64,000 nucleotides of DNA from Planctomycetota bacterium (lineage in GTDB: Bacteria > Planctomycetota > UBA1135), in NCBI GenBank assembly GCA_008501825.1, contig QQUA01000019.1, positions 105,133 through 169,132 on the forward strand, written 5' to 3'. The translations under genes and the position numbers were made by a program. Within the stretch, counting starts at the first letter, position 1. The number at the start of each line of letters is the position of its first letter. The notes beneath the pieces are model-generated. The model was not told the DNA's origin, did not search any database, and saw only the letters and a list, made by a program, of their open reading frames with translations. This document shows positions 51,415-58,884 of the stretch, piece by piece.

Positions 51415-52911
51415 TTAGTTGGTGATGTCCATTACGATGAAATAGGGGCGGGATTCACCGCTGACCAATTGATCGTAAACTACTACCATGAAATAATCCG
51501 GGTCTTTTTCCCAGACAGCGTACGCTGGGCGGGTTGCATGATCCCCACTTCCAGTTGAATCATCGATTTGAGTGGAGGATGTTTCATCCCAATACATTAC
51601 GTGGTCAGTAGTGAGAGATTCAACCGTATTATAGATCACAACTTCGAAGGTTTCTGTTGAACCCGAGCCATTCTTTGCAAATACAGGACGAGCATGTGCG
51701 ACATCGCTGAGAGATCCAAGATTATAGTCTCCATCATCCACCAGATCCCCGTTGCTATCAATGTGGAACTCCATCCAATCAATTACCGAGGCATCGGGAG
51801 TTCCACTATGATCGTCATCAAAATTTGCCCAGCCTAGGCTCATGTTATCTGAGCTATCCTTGGTTTTTCCAAAAACCGGGCGCCGATGGTGCCACGAAGT
51901 GTTGGTTGAATTCTGCAACTCCATGGTGTCTTCAAGCACTAGGCAGCTTGGGCCACTAAATGAGTATGACCGCAACATTATCCTTCCCCCTTGGCTTGCT
52001 CCACTCTCCTCCCACTCCCCATAGGCTAAGACAAGATAACCGTTCACATCTTCAATGATCCTCGGAGCTACTCGCCTTGATTGATCGTAATCATCCTGAT
52101 CTTCCTCGCTGCGGATACCGCTAAGAAGCCATTCGGCATTTGGCCCACTATCGCATTCAGTGACCTCTGGTTCATCGTCGATGCCGTTCTCGTCGTAATC
52201 CACGTAAATGGAGTAAAGATTGTAAACTCCTTCCGTGCTCGGTTGTTCAAGGAAGACAATTGCAGCCCCATCCTCGTCTGGCAACAGTCCGTCGGTGAAA
52301 TGGCACAATCCGAGGTTGTTTCCGGAGGAACCACCTTGGAACCAGTCATTGGTAAAACCCTCCTCTGTTGAAACGACATAGCCCACTCCATCGGTGGTGT
52401 CGTAGTGGAAAGTGGCGGTGTTGTAAGAAGAACTTCCGTTATCGGTTACCTCTACCCCAATGGTTTCAATTCTGGTTAAATTGCTCCCTGTAGTTTGAAT
52501 TCGTGGGTAAGCGATGATGAAGTTGTCCCCCACGGCGGTTACGTGAGGCTTTTCACATTTCACAATGTCTCCTGAGTTACCCTCCTCTGGATCTCCAATG
52601 AGCTCTGCAGTCGTTGGTACTTGCCATGATTGGACGCCACTGACCTTTTTCGTTGGGATGAAGATTGCACTTGCTTGAACGGTGGCCACCGGTGGCGATC
52701 CTGCGGTGGTCTCTTCGTCCCAGACAATGAGCATGTCTCCAAGGTCATTCACGGCCACAATGACGTGGTCTGCGTTGTCAGAATTGCTGTCAACCACGGG
52801 AAGCTGCGTCGGCGAGTCTTCCGGCTCGACAATGGTCGGCTGTGCCGAAGCCATAGGAGCCAACAGCAAAAATGTGCTAACAGCGCACAGAATCAGAAGT
52901 GATCGAATCAT
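51415..52911 (-). CDS. Secreted protein of unknown function, paralogue of the 53311-54729 product
   Basis: About 498 residues from the ATG at 52911, which begins the signal peptide MIRSLLILCAVSTFLLLAPMASA; the frame is open to 53082 without supporting features. The mature N-terminus NADHVIVAVNDLGDMLIVWDEE is repeated in kind later (EKPHVTAVGDNFIIAYPR, HARPVFAKNGSG, THATRPAYAVWEKD-like), giving a weak propeller-type repeat. The product of the next gene upstream has matching segments (KKADHATVAMNDDGDILVTW, EKPDVVSLGQDFLVAW). Likely an extracellular beta-propeller; no enzyme motif seen. Moderately low GC. Confidence 0.72.
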   Translation of the reverse strand: MIRSLLILCAVSTFLLLAPMASAQPTIVEPEDSPTQLPVVDSNSDNADHVIVAVNDLGDMLIVWDEETTAGSPPVATVQASAIFIPTKKVSGVQSWQVPTTAELIGDPEEGNSGDIVKCEKPHVTAVGDNFIIAYPRIQTTGSNLTRIETIGVEVTDNGSSSYNTATFHYDTTDGVGYVVSTEEGFTNDWFQGGSSGNNLGLCHFTDGLLPDEDGAAIVFLEQPSTEGVYNLYSIYVDYDENGIDDEPEVTECDSGPNAEWLLSGIRSEEDQDDYDQSRRVAPRIIEDVNGYLVLAYGEWEESGASQGGRIMLRSYSFSGPSCLVLEDTMELQNSTNTSWHHRRPVFGKTKDSSDNMSLGWANFDDDHSGTPDASVIDWMEFHIDSNGDLVDDGDYNLGSLSDVAHARPVFAKNGSGSTETFEVVIYNTVESLTTDHVMYWDETSSTQIDDSTGSGDHATRPAYAVWEKDPDYFMVVVYDQLVSGESRPYFIVMDITN

Positions 52912-53310
52912 TTTCAATGAATGAAATTGTTGGTTGGAATGGTGTGGATGCGATAACCGTTCAATGGAAATCACAACCGTTTCGAACAACGTAGCACGAG
53001 AATTCGGACCTCTTTGGTGGAAAATTTCTGCAATATTTCTTGAAACGCCGAGGACAGGCGAATAGGCCTGTTTCGTCCGCAACTAAAGTTTCCCTTGGTG
53101 AGCCCTAAATTTAATCGAAAAAATACTTTGTTGAATCTGGAGGAAGAATGAAGGGAACTCGTGAAGGCGAGATGAAAAGCTAGATTTATAGAATTTTTTC
53201 CGAATTTCGAATTTTGAAACCCCTCATTCACTGAAGGATAGCTGGCCAATGGCAGGAGCTTCATCCCCCATTTTCGGGTCCATTCCTAGGCGATCAGGTC
53301 AAACGGCAGG
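52912..53310. other. 399-base intergenic region without a gene
   Basis: No credible coding frame is seen. The stretch is AT-rich, notably 53106-53220. It holds a small inverted repeat ACAGGC/GCCTGT (53054-53059 with 53066-53071), possibly the 3' end structure of the upstream gene, and presumably the promoter of the gene starting at 52911. Confidence 0.5.
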
Positions 53311-54729
53311 CTAGGTGTCAGAGATGACCAGGTGGATCCTCTGCAAGTTATTCGGGTTCTGGATTTTCCCTTCAACGGTCAATGCATGGAAGAACTCGGT
53401 CCCAAGCCGCTTGACCGCCAAAGCTGGACGCCAAAAGTTCAAATTCGAAAACTGGGGGTCGTCCACGGGTCCGGTCGGAACGCCACTGTCAATTTCGAAC
53501 CTTCCGAGGGTAGCCACCATGCCTGGCCCATCCCTTCTCGAAGAAACGACTCTTGCTTGGTATGAACCTGGGAATGTACCGTCAAACAAGGCGGGTGATG
53601 AGTAATAGAACTTGTTCTGCAACGAAGAAGGAGTCAGTTGCAAATGATGGTAATCAAGGTTCCCGCCGGCAGGCCAATGCAAGGCCACGAATTGTTCCTC
53701 TGGGTGCAGCGCGTTGCCCCAGGTCAGGGCTAACAGACTAGAGTCATCCTCCGATGCGACCAGGTTGGGTCTCCTCTGGGGATTGGGCGAATCCTGGATG
53801 CCTCGATCAGAGAATGCCTGGCTTCTCGTTTCGGTCAGAGTGCCACCAATTCCCACATCGAACCATTGCAATTGGATACGGGATGCGTCATCAGCGTTGT
53901 CCACAATCTCAAACTCCTCGTGACTGACCACAAGCTCACCATCCCCGTTGAACACGCAATCCGGAAGCCCTCGTCCAAAGTCGGTTTCTGTAATCGGCCA
54001 AGCGATTGCCTCGTCAAAACGGAAGGTGTCCAGGATCATCGGCGTAGTTGCCACCGACAGCACTCCATTGAGCTTGTCCCATTGGAACACGACACCTCTG
54101 AGATAAAGGGAAATCTCATCCCCCTCATTCACGGTCGTAACACTCTTGAAGCTGACATAGCTTGCAGCTCCGACCCCATCCGGCCGGCAAGCAAGATCAA
54201 CAACGCCGGCATTCCTCTTCATGTTCAAGGATCCGTCAAGTTGAAATGGCATTCCGTTGGCATCGAAGACAACAACAGGATGGGCAGTCATGGTCACGGA
54301 CGGCGGCCTCACGATGGCGCACTCCAGGACATCGAAGCCGCTCCGTTCCCGCGTCCAAGCAACCAAAAAATCTTGGCCGAGTGAAACGACATCCGGCTTT
54401 TCACGCTTACTTGAAAGAGGAACCACGGACGCCGCGTGAGAAATTTCGAAGGACGGGTGAATATCCCATAGGTTCCCTGCCGAGGCTCTGGAGAAGAACG
54501 CCGCCTCAATTTTCTTACCAGGGTTCGGAGTGTCCTCCTCGGCAACCCAGGTCACTAAGATGTCGCCATCATCGTTCATCGCCACCGTTGCATGATCGGC
54601 CTTCTTATCTGAAGCAACCGGCCGCTGAATCTCGTAACGAGTGTCCAATGGAATCTGTTGGGAAACCGCTCCAGAGGCCAAGCCCATAGCCAGAAACGGG
54701 ATCACAAAGAGGGCTGTTCCTTTTCTCAT
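53311..54729 (-). CDS. Secreted protein of unknown function, paralogue of the 51415-52911 product
   Basis: A 472-residue exported protein (signal MRKGTALFVIPFLAMGLASGAVS). Repeated motifs of the kind ADHATVAMNDDGDILVTWVAEE, EKPDVVSLGQDFLVAWTRE and RRPNLVASEDDSSLLALTWGN suggest a beta-propeller of about six or seven blades. Shared segments with the downstream gene show common ancestry, but the rest is much diverged. GC is higher than in its paralogue. No catalytic residues, no anchor at the C-terminus. The ATG is at 54729. Confidence 0.72.
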   Translation of the reverse strand: MRKGTALFVIPFLAMGLASGAVSQQIPLDTRYEIQRPVASDKKADHATVAMNDDGDILVTWVAEEDTPNPGKKIEAAFFSRASAGNLWDIHPSFEISHAASVVPLSSKREKPDVVSLGQDFLVAWTRERSGFDVLECAIVRPPSVTMTAHPVVVFDANGMPFQLDGSLNMKRNAGVVDLACRPDGVGAASYVSFKSVTTVNEGDEISLYLRGVVFQWDKLNGVLSVATTPMILDTFRFDEAIAWPITETDFGRGLPDCVFNGDGELVVSHEEFEIVDNADDASRIQLQWFDVGIGGTLTETRSQAFSDRGIQDSPNPQRRPNLVASEDDSSLLALTWGNALHPEEQFVALHWPAGGNLDYHHLQLTPSSLQNKFYYSSPALFDGTFPGSYQARVVSSRRDGPGMVATLGRFEIDSGVPTGPVDDPQFSNLNFWRPALAVKRLGTEFFHALTVEGKIQNPNNLQRIHLVISDT

Positions 54730-54823
54730 ACAAACAGGAGCGCACCGTCAGGGCTATCCAGGAAGGAAAATCTCCGAAACTCTTCAGGGACCTTCCGCCG
54801 CTGGACGCATTGACAACCGGCGG

Positions 54824-55930
54824 CTAGGACCGACCGGCCAAGTGCCAAAACGATGCATCGCCGTAGGAATAAAAGCGATAGCGCTGGCGGACTGCCTCGG
54901 CATAGACCTTCTTGACCAGGGAAAGGCCGGGTTCAGCTCCGGAATGTTCGGCGAAGGCGGCGACCAGGGCCAACAGGGTCGATTTCGGGGTGTGGAAGTT
55001 GGTCAGCAGGGCATCGGTCCAGCGAAAGGGCGATCCCGGAGTCAGGAACAAATCGGTGCGACCTTGCAATCCACTAGCCAGGACGGCCGGTTCCTGGCGA
55101 TCCGGTGAAAAAGGTCCTCGGCCCAAGTGCTCCAGCACCCGACAAACCGTGGTCCCCACCGCCACGATTCGGGAACCCCGCCGGCGGGCGGCAGCCAACT
55201 GCCGCAGGCAAGAGGAGCTGACTTCAAAGACTTCCTCGTGCATGGGATGGTCTTCGAGCCGCTCGCTCTGGACCGGAAGGAAGGTTCCCGCTCCGACGTG
55301 AAGAGTCAGCATGGCCCGTTCCACGCCCGCCTGCTCCAAAGCTTGCAACATCGCCGAGTCAAAGTGCAGGCTGGCAGTCGGAGCCGCCACGGCTCCCGCC
55401 GCTTGCGCCCATACGCTTTGATAGCGCTCTTGATCTTCAGGCAAATCCTGTCCGCCCGGCGGACGCCGCCCTCGAATGTACGGCGGCAGCGGAGTATGGC
55501 CGAACTTGGCAAATAGTTGTAACCAGGAAAGGTCGGATTCGTTTTCTAAGAGCCAGCGTCCTTGGCTTCCCTTTTCCTTGAGTCGGAGGCAGCCTTCGCC
55601 GGGCGCAAGCTCGACCTCGATCCCAGGGCGCAGGCGTCCGCCTTGAATCAGCGCCAAACCTTGTCCGGCGGCAGTCTCTTCCAACCAAAGGATCTCCACT
55701 TTTCCGCCGCTGCTTTTGCGGCCCAACAAGCGAGCAGGAATCACCTTGGTATCGTTCAACACCAACAAATCGCCATCCCGCAGTAAATCCTTCAAACCTG
55801 GAAAGCCATGGTGGCGGACCTCCCCCGCAGGCAAGCGCACTTCCAATAAGCGAGAGTCCCGGCGCCTGGCCGGCGGGTGCAGGGCGATCAACTCCTCCGG
55901 CAGAGGGAAGTCAAGATCTTCAGTTCGCAA
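54824..55930 (-). CDS. queA: S-adenosylmethionine:tRNA ribosyltransferase-isomerase QueA
   Basis: A 368-residue enzyme that transfers the ribosyl part of SAM to preQ1 in tRNA to form epoxyqueuosine. Family segments include FPLPEELIALHPPARRRDSRLL, DLLVLNDTKVIPARLLGRK, TASLHFD, LTLHVGAGTFLPV, HPMHEEVFEV, VGTTVCRVLE and LLTNFHTPKSTLLALVAAF. The start is TTG at 55930: an in-frame stop lies seven codons upstream and no ATG or GTG is available, so the rare start is well supported. Last gene of a six-gene minus-strand block, 45 bases after the inositol-phosphate synthase gene. Confidence 0.95.
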   Translation of the reverse strand: MRTEDLDFPLPEELIALHPPARRRDSRLLEVRLPAGEVRHHGFPGLKDLLRDGDLLVLNDTKVIPARLLGRKSSGGKVEILWLEETAAGQGLALIQGGRLRPGIEVELAPGEGCLRLKEKGSQGRWLLENESDLSWLQLFAKFGHTPLPPYIRGRRPPGGQDLPEDQERYQSVWAQAAGAVAAPTASLHFDSAMLQALEQAGVERAMLTLHVGAGTFLPVQSERLEDHPMHEEVFEVSSSCLRQLAAARRRGSRIVAVGTTVCRVLEHLGRGPFSPDRQEPAVLASGLQGRTDLFLTPGSPFRWTDALLTNFHTPKSTLLALVAAFAEHSGAEPGLSLVKKVYAEAVRQRYRFYSYGDASFWHLAGRS

Positions 55931-55975
55931 GCGATCGAGTATGCAAGCTCAAAGCCAAAGGGAAAGAGAAAGGGC

Positions 55976-57166
55976 TTAGCCGGCCAACCATGACCGCAAA
56001 GCCGTCATTTGGCGGTGAAAGTCCGCTTCCTGGGTGCCGATCGGGTTTTTGAAAAATGGCGCCGCCGCAGTCAATGGACCGGCATGGCCGCGATCTTGGG
56101 CCAACAAGGCGATCCTGGCCAGATCCAGGACCAGCGGAGCCGCCAAGGCACTGTCGCTGCCTTGCCAGGTAAATTGCAGGCTCATCCGAGCTCCGAGAAA
56201 TCCTTCAAAATGAATGAAATCCCAGGCAGTTTTCCAATCGTGCAAGCTGGGGACGAAGTCGATGCCCACTTTGGTGTGAATAGGAGCATCGCCTAAAACG
56301 TTTTGGATGACGGCATCCTTATTGGCCAGCTTTTCGGTGCGTCTCTCCGGTTCCACCAAGGCGGCACCGTCTTTGTTGCCGAGCATGTTGTAACCCTGCC
56401 AAGCCATCACCCGCAGAGCTCGATCGCGGAACATCGGCGCCAACACCGACTTCATCAGGGTTTCCCCGGTTTTGCCATCGTTGCCCAGCAACGGCACGCC
56501 CTTTCGCCGGGCCATTCCCTGCAAGGCCGGCACTCCCGGTCCGACTGCGGGAGTGAAATTGATGAAAGGCAAACCTTCGGCAACGGCGGCGATCCCGTAG
56601 AGCAAGCCCAGGGAAATTTCCTGGCTTTGTTCTTGCAGCAGTTCTAGCGGATCGGCGGCTTCGTCCTGCCAAGCATCACTCAGGCTCTTGCACCTTTCCG
56701 CAGTAGCTAAATGCACCACCGCCGCCCGGCGCAAGTTGCTTTCTCTTTGCCATTGGCGGATGTCCTGGCGCAAGGCTTCGACGGCTTGGGCCGGTTTCAG
56801 CAAAGCTCGATCTCTCGAAGCTTCCTGGGCCAATTCGACGTCCAGGCGGTCGGGAATTCCAGGGGCCATGGACAACTCCAGGCGATCCCGAAGGTCTCCG
56901 CATAGATCGACCAGGTCCCGAGGCAAAACCCCGACCCGAGCCAGGTCTTCCGCAGCTCGATGGGCGTTGCCGGCGATGTCCCAACCGGAGACTTGGAATC
57001 CCGACAGCTTGGCCCAAGGCAACTCCGCATACTCAGGACTTTCGGTGAGCAAGCCGACCGGGGGCATGCCAGCTCGTAAGCCCTCCAATCCATGGAGAAC
57101 GGTGGTGGCAATCGCACCACGGGCACCTACGAGGAAAAGGCCAGTTTTTCGAGGGTCCGGGCTCAA
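55976..57166 (-). CDS. ino1: Myo-inositol-1-phosphate (inositol-3-phosphate) synthase
   Basis: A 396-residue NAD-dependent enzyme converting glucose 6-phosphate to inositol 3-phosphate. FLVGARGAIATTVLHGL is the Rossmann dinucleotide motif, and LLGNDGKTGETLMKSVLAPMF with the active-site lysines and RVMAWQGYNMLGNKDG are characteristic of the prokaryotic branch. The KVGIDFVPSLHDWKTAWDFIHFEGFLG segment closes the active site. It supports synthesis of inositol lipids or inositol-based solutes. The start is TTG at 57166, two bases after the upstream stop; no ATG is nearby, so translation probably depends on coupling. Confidence 0.9.
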   Translation of the reverse strand: MSPDPRKTGLFLVGARGAIATTVLHGLEGLRAGMPPVGLLTESPEYAELPWAKLSGFQVSGWDIAGNAHRAAEDLARVGVLPRDLVDLCGDLRDRLELSMAPGIPDRLDVELAQEASRDRALLKPAQAVEALRQDIRQWQRESNLRRAAVVHLATAERCKSLSDAWQDEAADPLELLQEQSQEISLGLLYGIAAVAEGLPFINFTPAVGPGVPALQGMARRKGVPLLGNDGKTGETLMKSVLAPMFRDRALRVMAWQGYNMLGNKDGAALVEPERRTEKLANKDAVIQNVLGDAPIHTKVGIDFVPSLHDWKTAWDFIHFEGFLGARMSLQFTWQGSDSALAAPLVLDLARIALLAQDRGHAGPLTAAAPFFKNPIGTQEADFHRQMTALRSWLAG

Positions 57167-57168
57167 AG

Positions 57169-57972
57169 CTATTTCTCGGCGCGCAAACGCAAGTATTGCT
57201 CCACAACGAGCTGCTCCTCTCCGAAATGCCTTCCGGCTCGCACGGTCGAGTTTCCAGCCCGTTTCAGGGGAATGCTATCCCATCCTTGGACTCCCTCGGG
57301 GCCCCTTTCAGAAAGACCGACATCCTGAAGCTCAGGATCCTCTCCTTCGCCGCCGGCAAGGGAGCCTTCGGCTGCAGGCGGCTGGGGATCGGAGGGCTTC
57401 CTGTCGCCGGACTCAGGCTTTTCCCCGGCCCCTGGCTGGGCTGCTTCTTCCGTCCTTTCGCCGCTTTGCCCTTCCGCTGGAGAGGACCGTCTGGAAACAG
57501 ATTCCGAGGCCGCCGCCGGAGGCGAGGGCGCCAGCGGGCGGCTTGGGTTGTGCAGCCAAAGCCCGACGAAGCCGGCCGCCCCGACCAAGGCAATCAAAAC
57601 CCTGAGTTCTTCCAGGGGTTTGGCTCGGGGTTTGGGGCGCCTACCGTCCTGCCAAACTCGAGCCGCCCGATCTTCCAGATGGCCTCGCAAAGGATGGCCG
57701 GCGGAAACGCTCAAACAGGCTCGCCAAAAACCCTGCGGATCCGAGTTTGGATCCAGGGCTTCCATCACACTGCCACGAAACGGCTGCCAACAGTGGCCCA
57801 ATCCGAAGCCGAGTCCCAGCCCCAGCCAGGCGGCTCCAAGCCAGGGACGTCCGTCCGCCCAAGCCAGCAACCCGAGCAAAGCACTCCCGCCCAGGGCGCC
57901 TCCAGACCAGGCGAAGGCGGTGCGTTGGTACAGCCGCCATTTCAATCGCCGTTGGAGACCGGCGGATTTCAC
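57169..57972 (-). CDS. Membrane protein of unknown function with acidic Pro-rich tail
   Basis: A 267-residue protein with two N-terminal helices (around TAFAWSGGALGGSALLGLLAWA and WLGAAWLGLGLGFGLGHC), a soluble segment, a third helix (LRVLIALVGAAGFVGLWLH), then a low-complexity Pro/Ser/Glu-rich linker and a short conserved-looking C-terminus (AGRHFGEEQLVVEQYLRLRAEK). No family recognised. It starts with GTG, overlapping the TGA of the YdjY gene (GTGA), and ends two bases before ino1, so it is firmly inside the operon. Confidence 0.65.
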   Translation of the reverse strand: MKSAGLQRRLKWRLYQRTAFAWSGGALGGSALLGLLAWADGRPWLGAAWLGLGLGFGLGHCWQPFRGSVMEALDPNSDPQGFWRACLSVSAGHPLRGHLEDRAARVWQDGRRPKPRAKPLEELRVLIALVGAAGFVGLWLHNPSRPLAPSPPAAASESVSRRSSPAEGQSGERTEEAAQPGAGEKPESGDRKPSDPQPPAAEGSLAGGEGEDPELQDVGLSERGPEGVQGWDSIPLKRAGNSTVRAGRHFGEEQLVVEQYLRLRAEK

Positions 57973-58838
57973 GTGCCGGCGCGGTTCAATTGAGGAGGCG
58001 GAAGTTCAAGGGGCTGGCGACTCAAATAAACGGTCATCGGGTGACCGATTTCCGGCAACAAAAAGATGTTGGGAAACCAGATGTCCTGATTGTCGGCATC
58101 CGGATCGTTGCCGGTCAACAAATGGTTGGCTGGATTGAAATAGCACAAACTGACCAAATTGCCTTCGGCTTGGGCGGCAAACATTTCCTCAGCGTCTTTG
58201 TGCGGGCGAATGAAACGAGAGCCCAGATAAACCCAAGGGGCTCGGTGATAGGTCCGATCCCGATAAATGTTCAAGATGAGATCTTCCGCTCGGAAAAAGA
58301 ACTTTTCTTCACGGCCGTCTTCACCGGTTTCGGTCCAATAAAGATAAAGATAGAAGCCGTCTCCTTTGGCCGCTTCCACGGTGTGGGTTGGAGCTCCCGC
58401 CCGCCATTCTTCTTCGGTCGGTGGCGGATCCACCGGAGTTACTTTGGCATTCTGGCCGGTTTCCACCCCGGTTAACAGCATCGCGGTGTTCAAACTTTGG
58501 GCATCGCAATCCACGGTGACCAAGGCCTCGTGGCGATTGCCGTGTTCCAAGATCAATAGATATTCCAGAGGTTCGTGCAAAAGCGTCAGGCTTCCCTGCA
58601 ACTGAATTAAACCGGCCTCCATATCCAAATGAACCCCTTGCTTGGCCAGTTCCTCGTTCAACTTTTGAAAGCCTTGCTCGGATGGTTTGTCGCCCGGCTC
58701 TTGCCTGGCCATCTGAGTCTTCGCGCCCAGGTCCCCTTCTACTTTGTCAATAGGACCGCTATGCGCCTGGCCGCCAAGGGCCCAGGCTGCTCCGGACAAA
58801 ATGGCCACCGAAAAAAGGAAGAGCGAGGGTCGAGGCAT
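57969..58838 (-). CDS. Secreted YdjY-domain protein
   Basis: About 289 residues from the ATG at 58838, the start of a signal peptide (MPRPSLFLFSVAILSGAAWA); an ATG three codons earlier is possible. GVHLDMEAGLIQLQGSLTLLHEPLEYLLILEHGNRHEALVTVDCDAQSLNTAMLLTGVETG matches the YdjY domain, common and often duplicated in Planctomycetota. The second half (FFFRAEDLILNIYRDRTYHRAPWVYLGSRFI) completes the domain. Its biochemical role is unknown. It lies between a HEAT/TPR protein and a membrane protein in one operon. Confidence 0.78.
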   Translation of the reverse strand: MPRPSLFLFSVAILSGAAWALGGQAHSGPIDKVEGDLGAKTQMARQEPGDKPSEQGFQKLNEELAKQGVHLDMEAGLIQLQGSLTLLHEPLEYLLILEHGNRHEALVTVDCDAQSLNTAMLLTGVETGQNAKVTPVDPPPTEEEWRAGAPTHTVEAAKGDGFYLYLYWTETGEDGREEKFFFRAEDLILNIYRDRTYHRAPWVYLGSRFIRPHKDAEEMFAAQAEGNLVSLCYFNPANHLLTGNDPDADNQDIWFPNIFLLPEIGHPMTVYLSRQPLELPPPQLNRAGT

Positions 58839-58884
58839 GACGAGCATCAAGAGGTAAACGGCTTCGGCCAGGCCGGGTTCAGGG

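Noticed and set aside
54795..54823. Terminator after queA
   Set aside because: A 6-bp CCGCCG/CGGCGG stem touches the stop codon, but the loop is long and no T tract follows on the minus strand.
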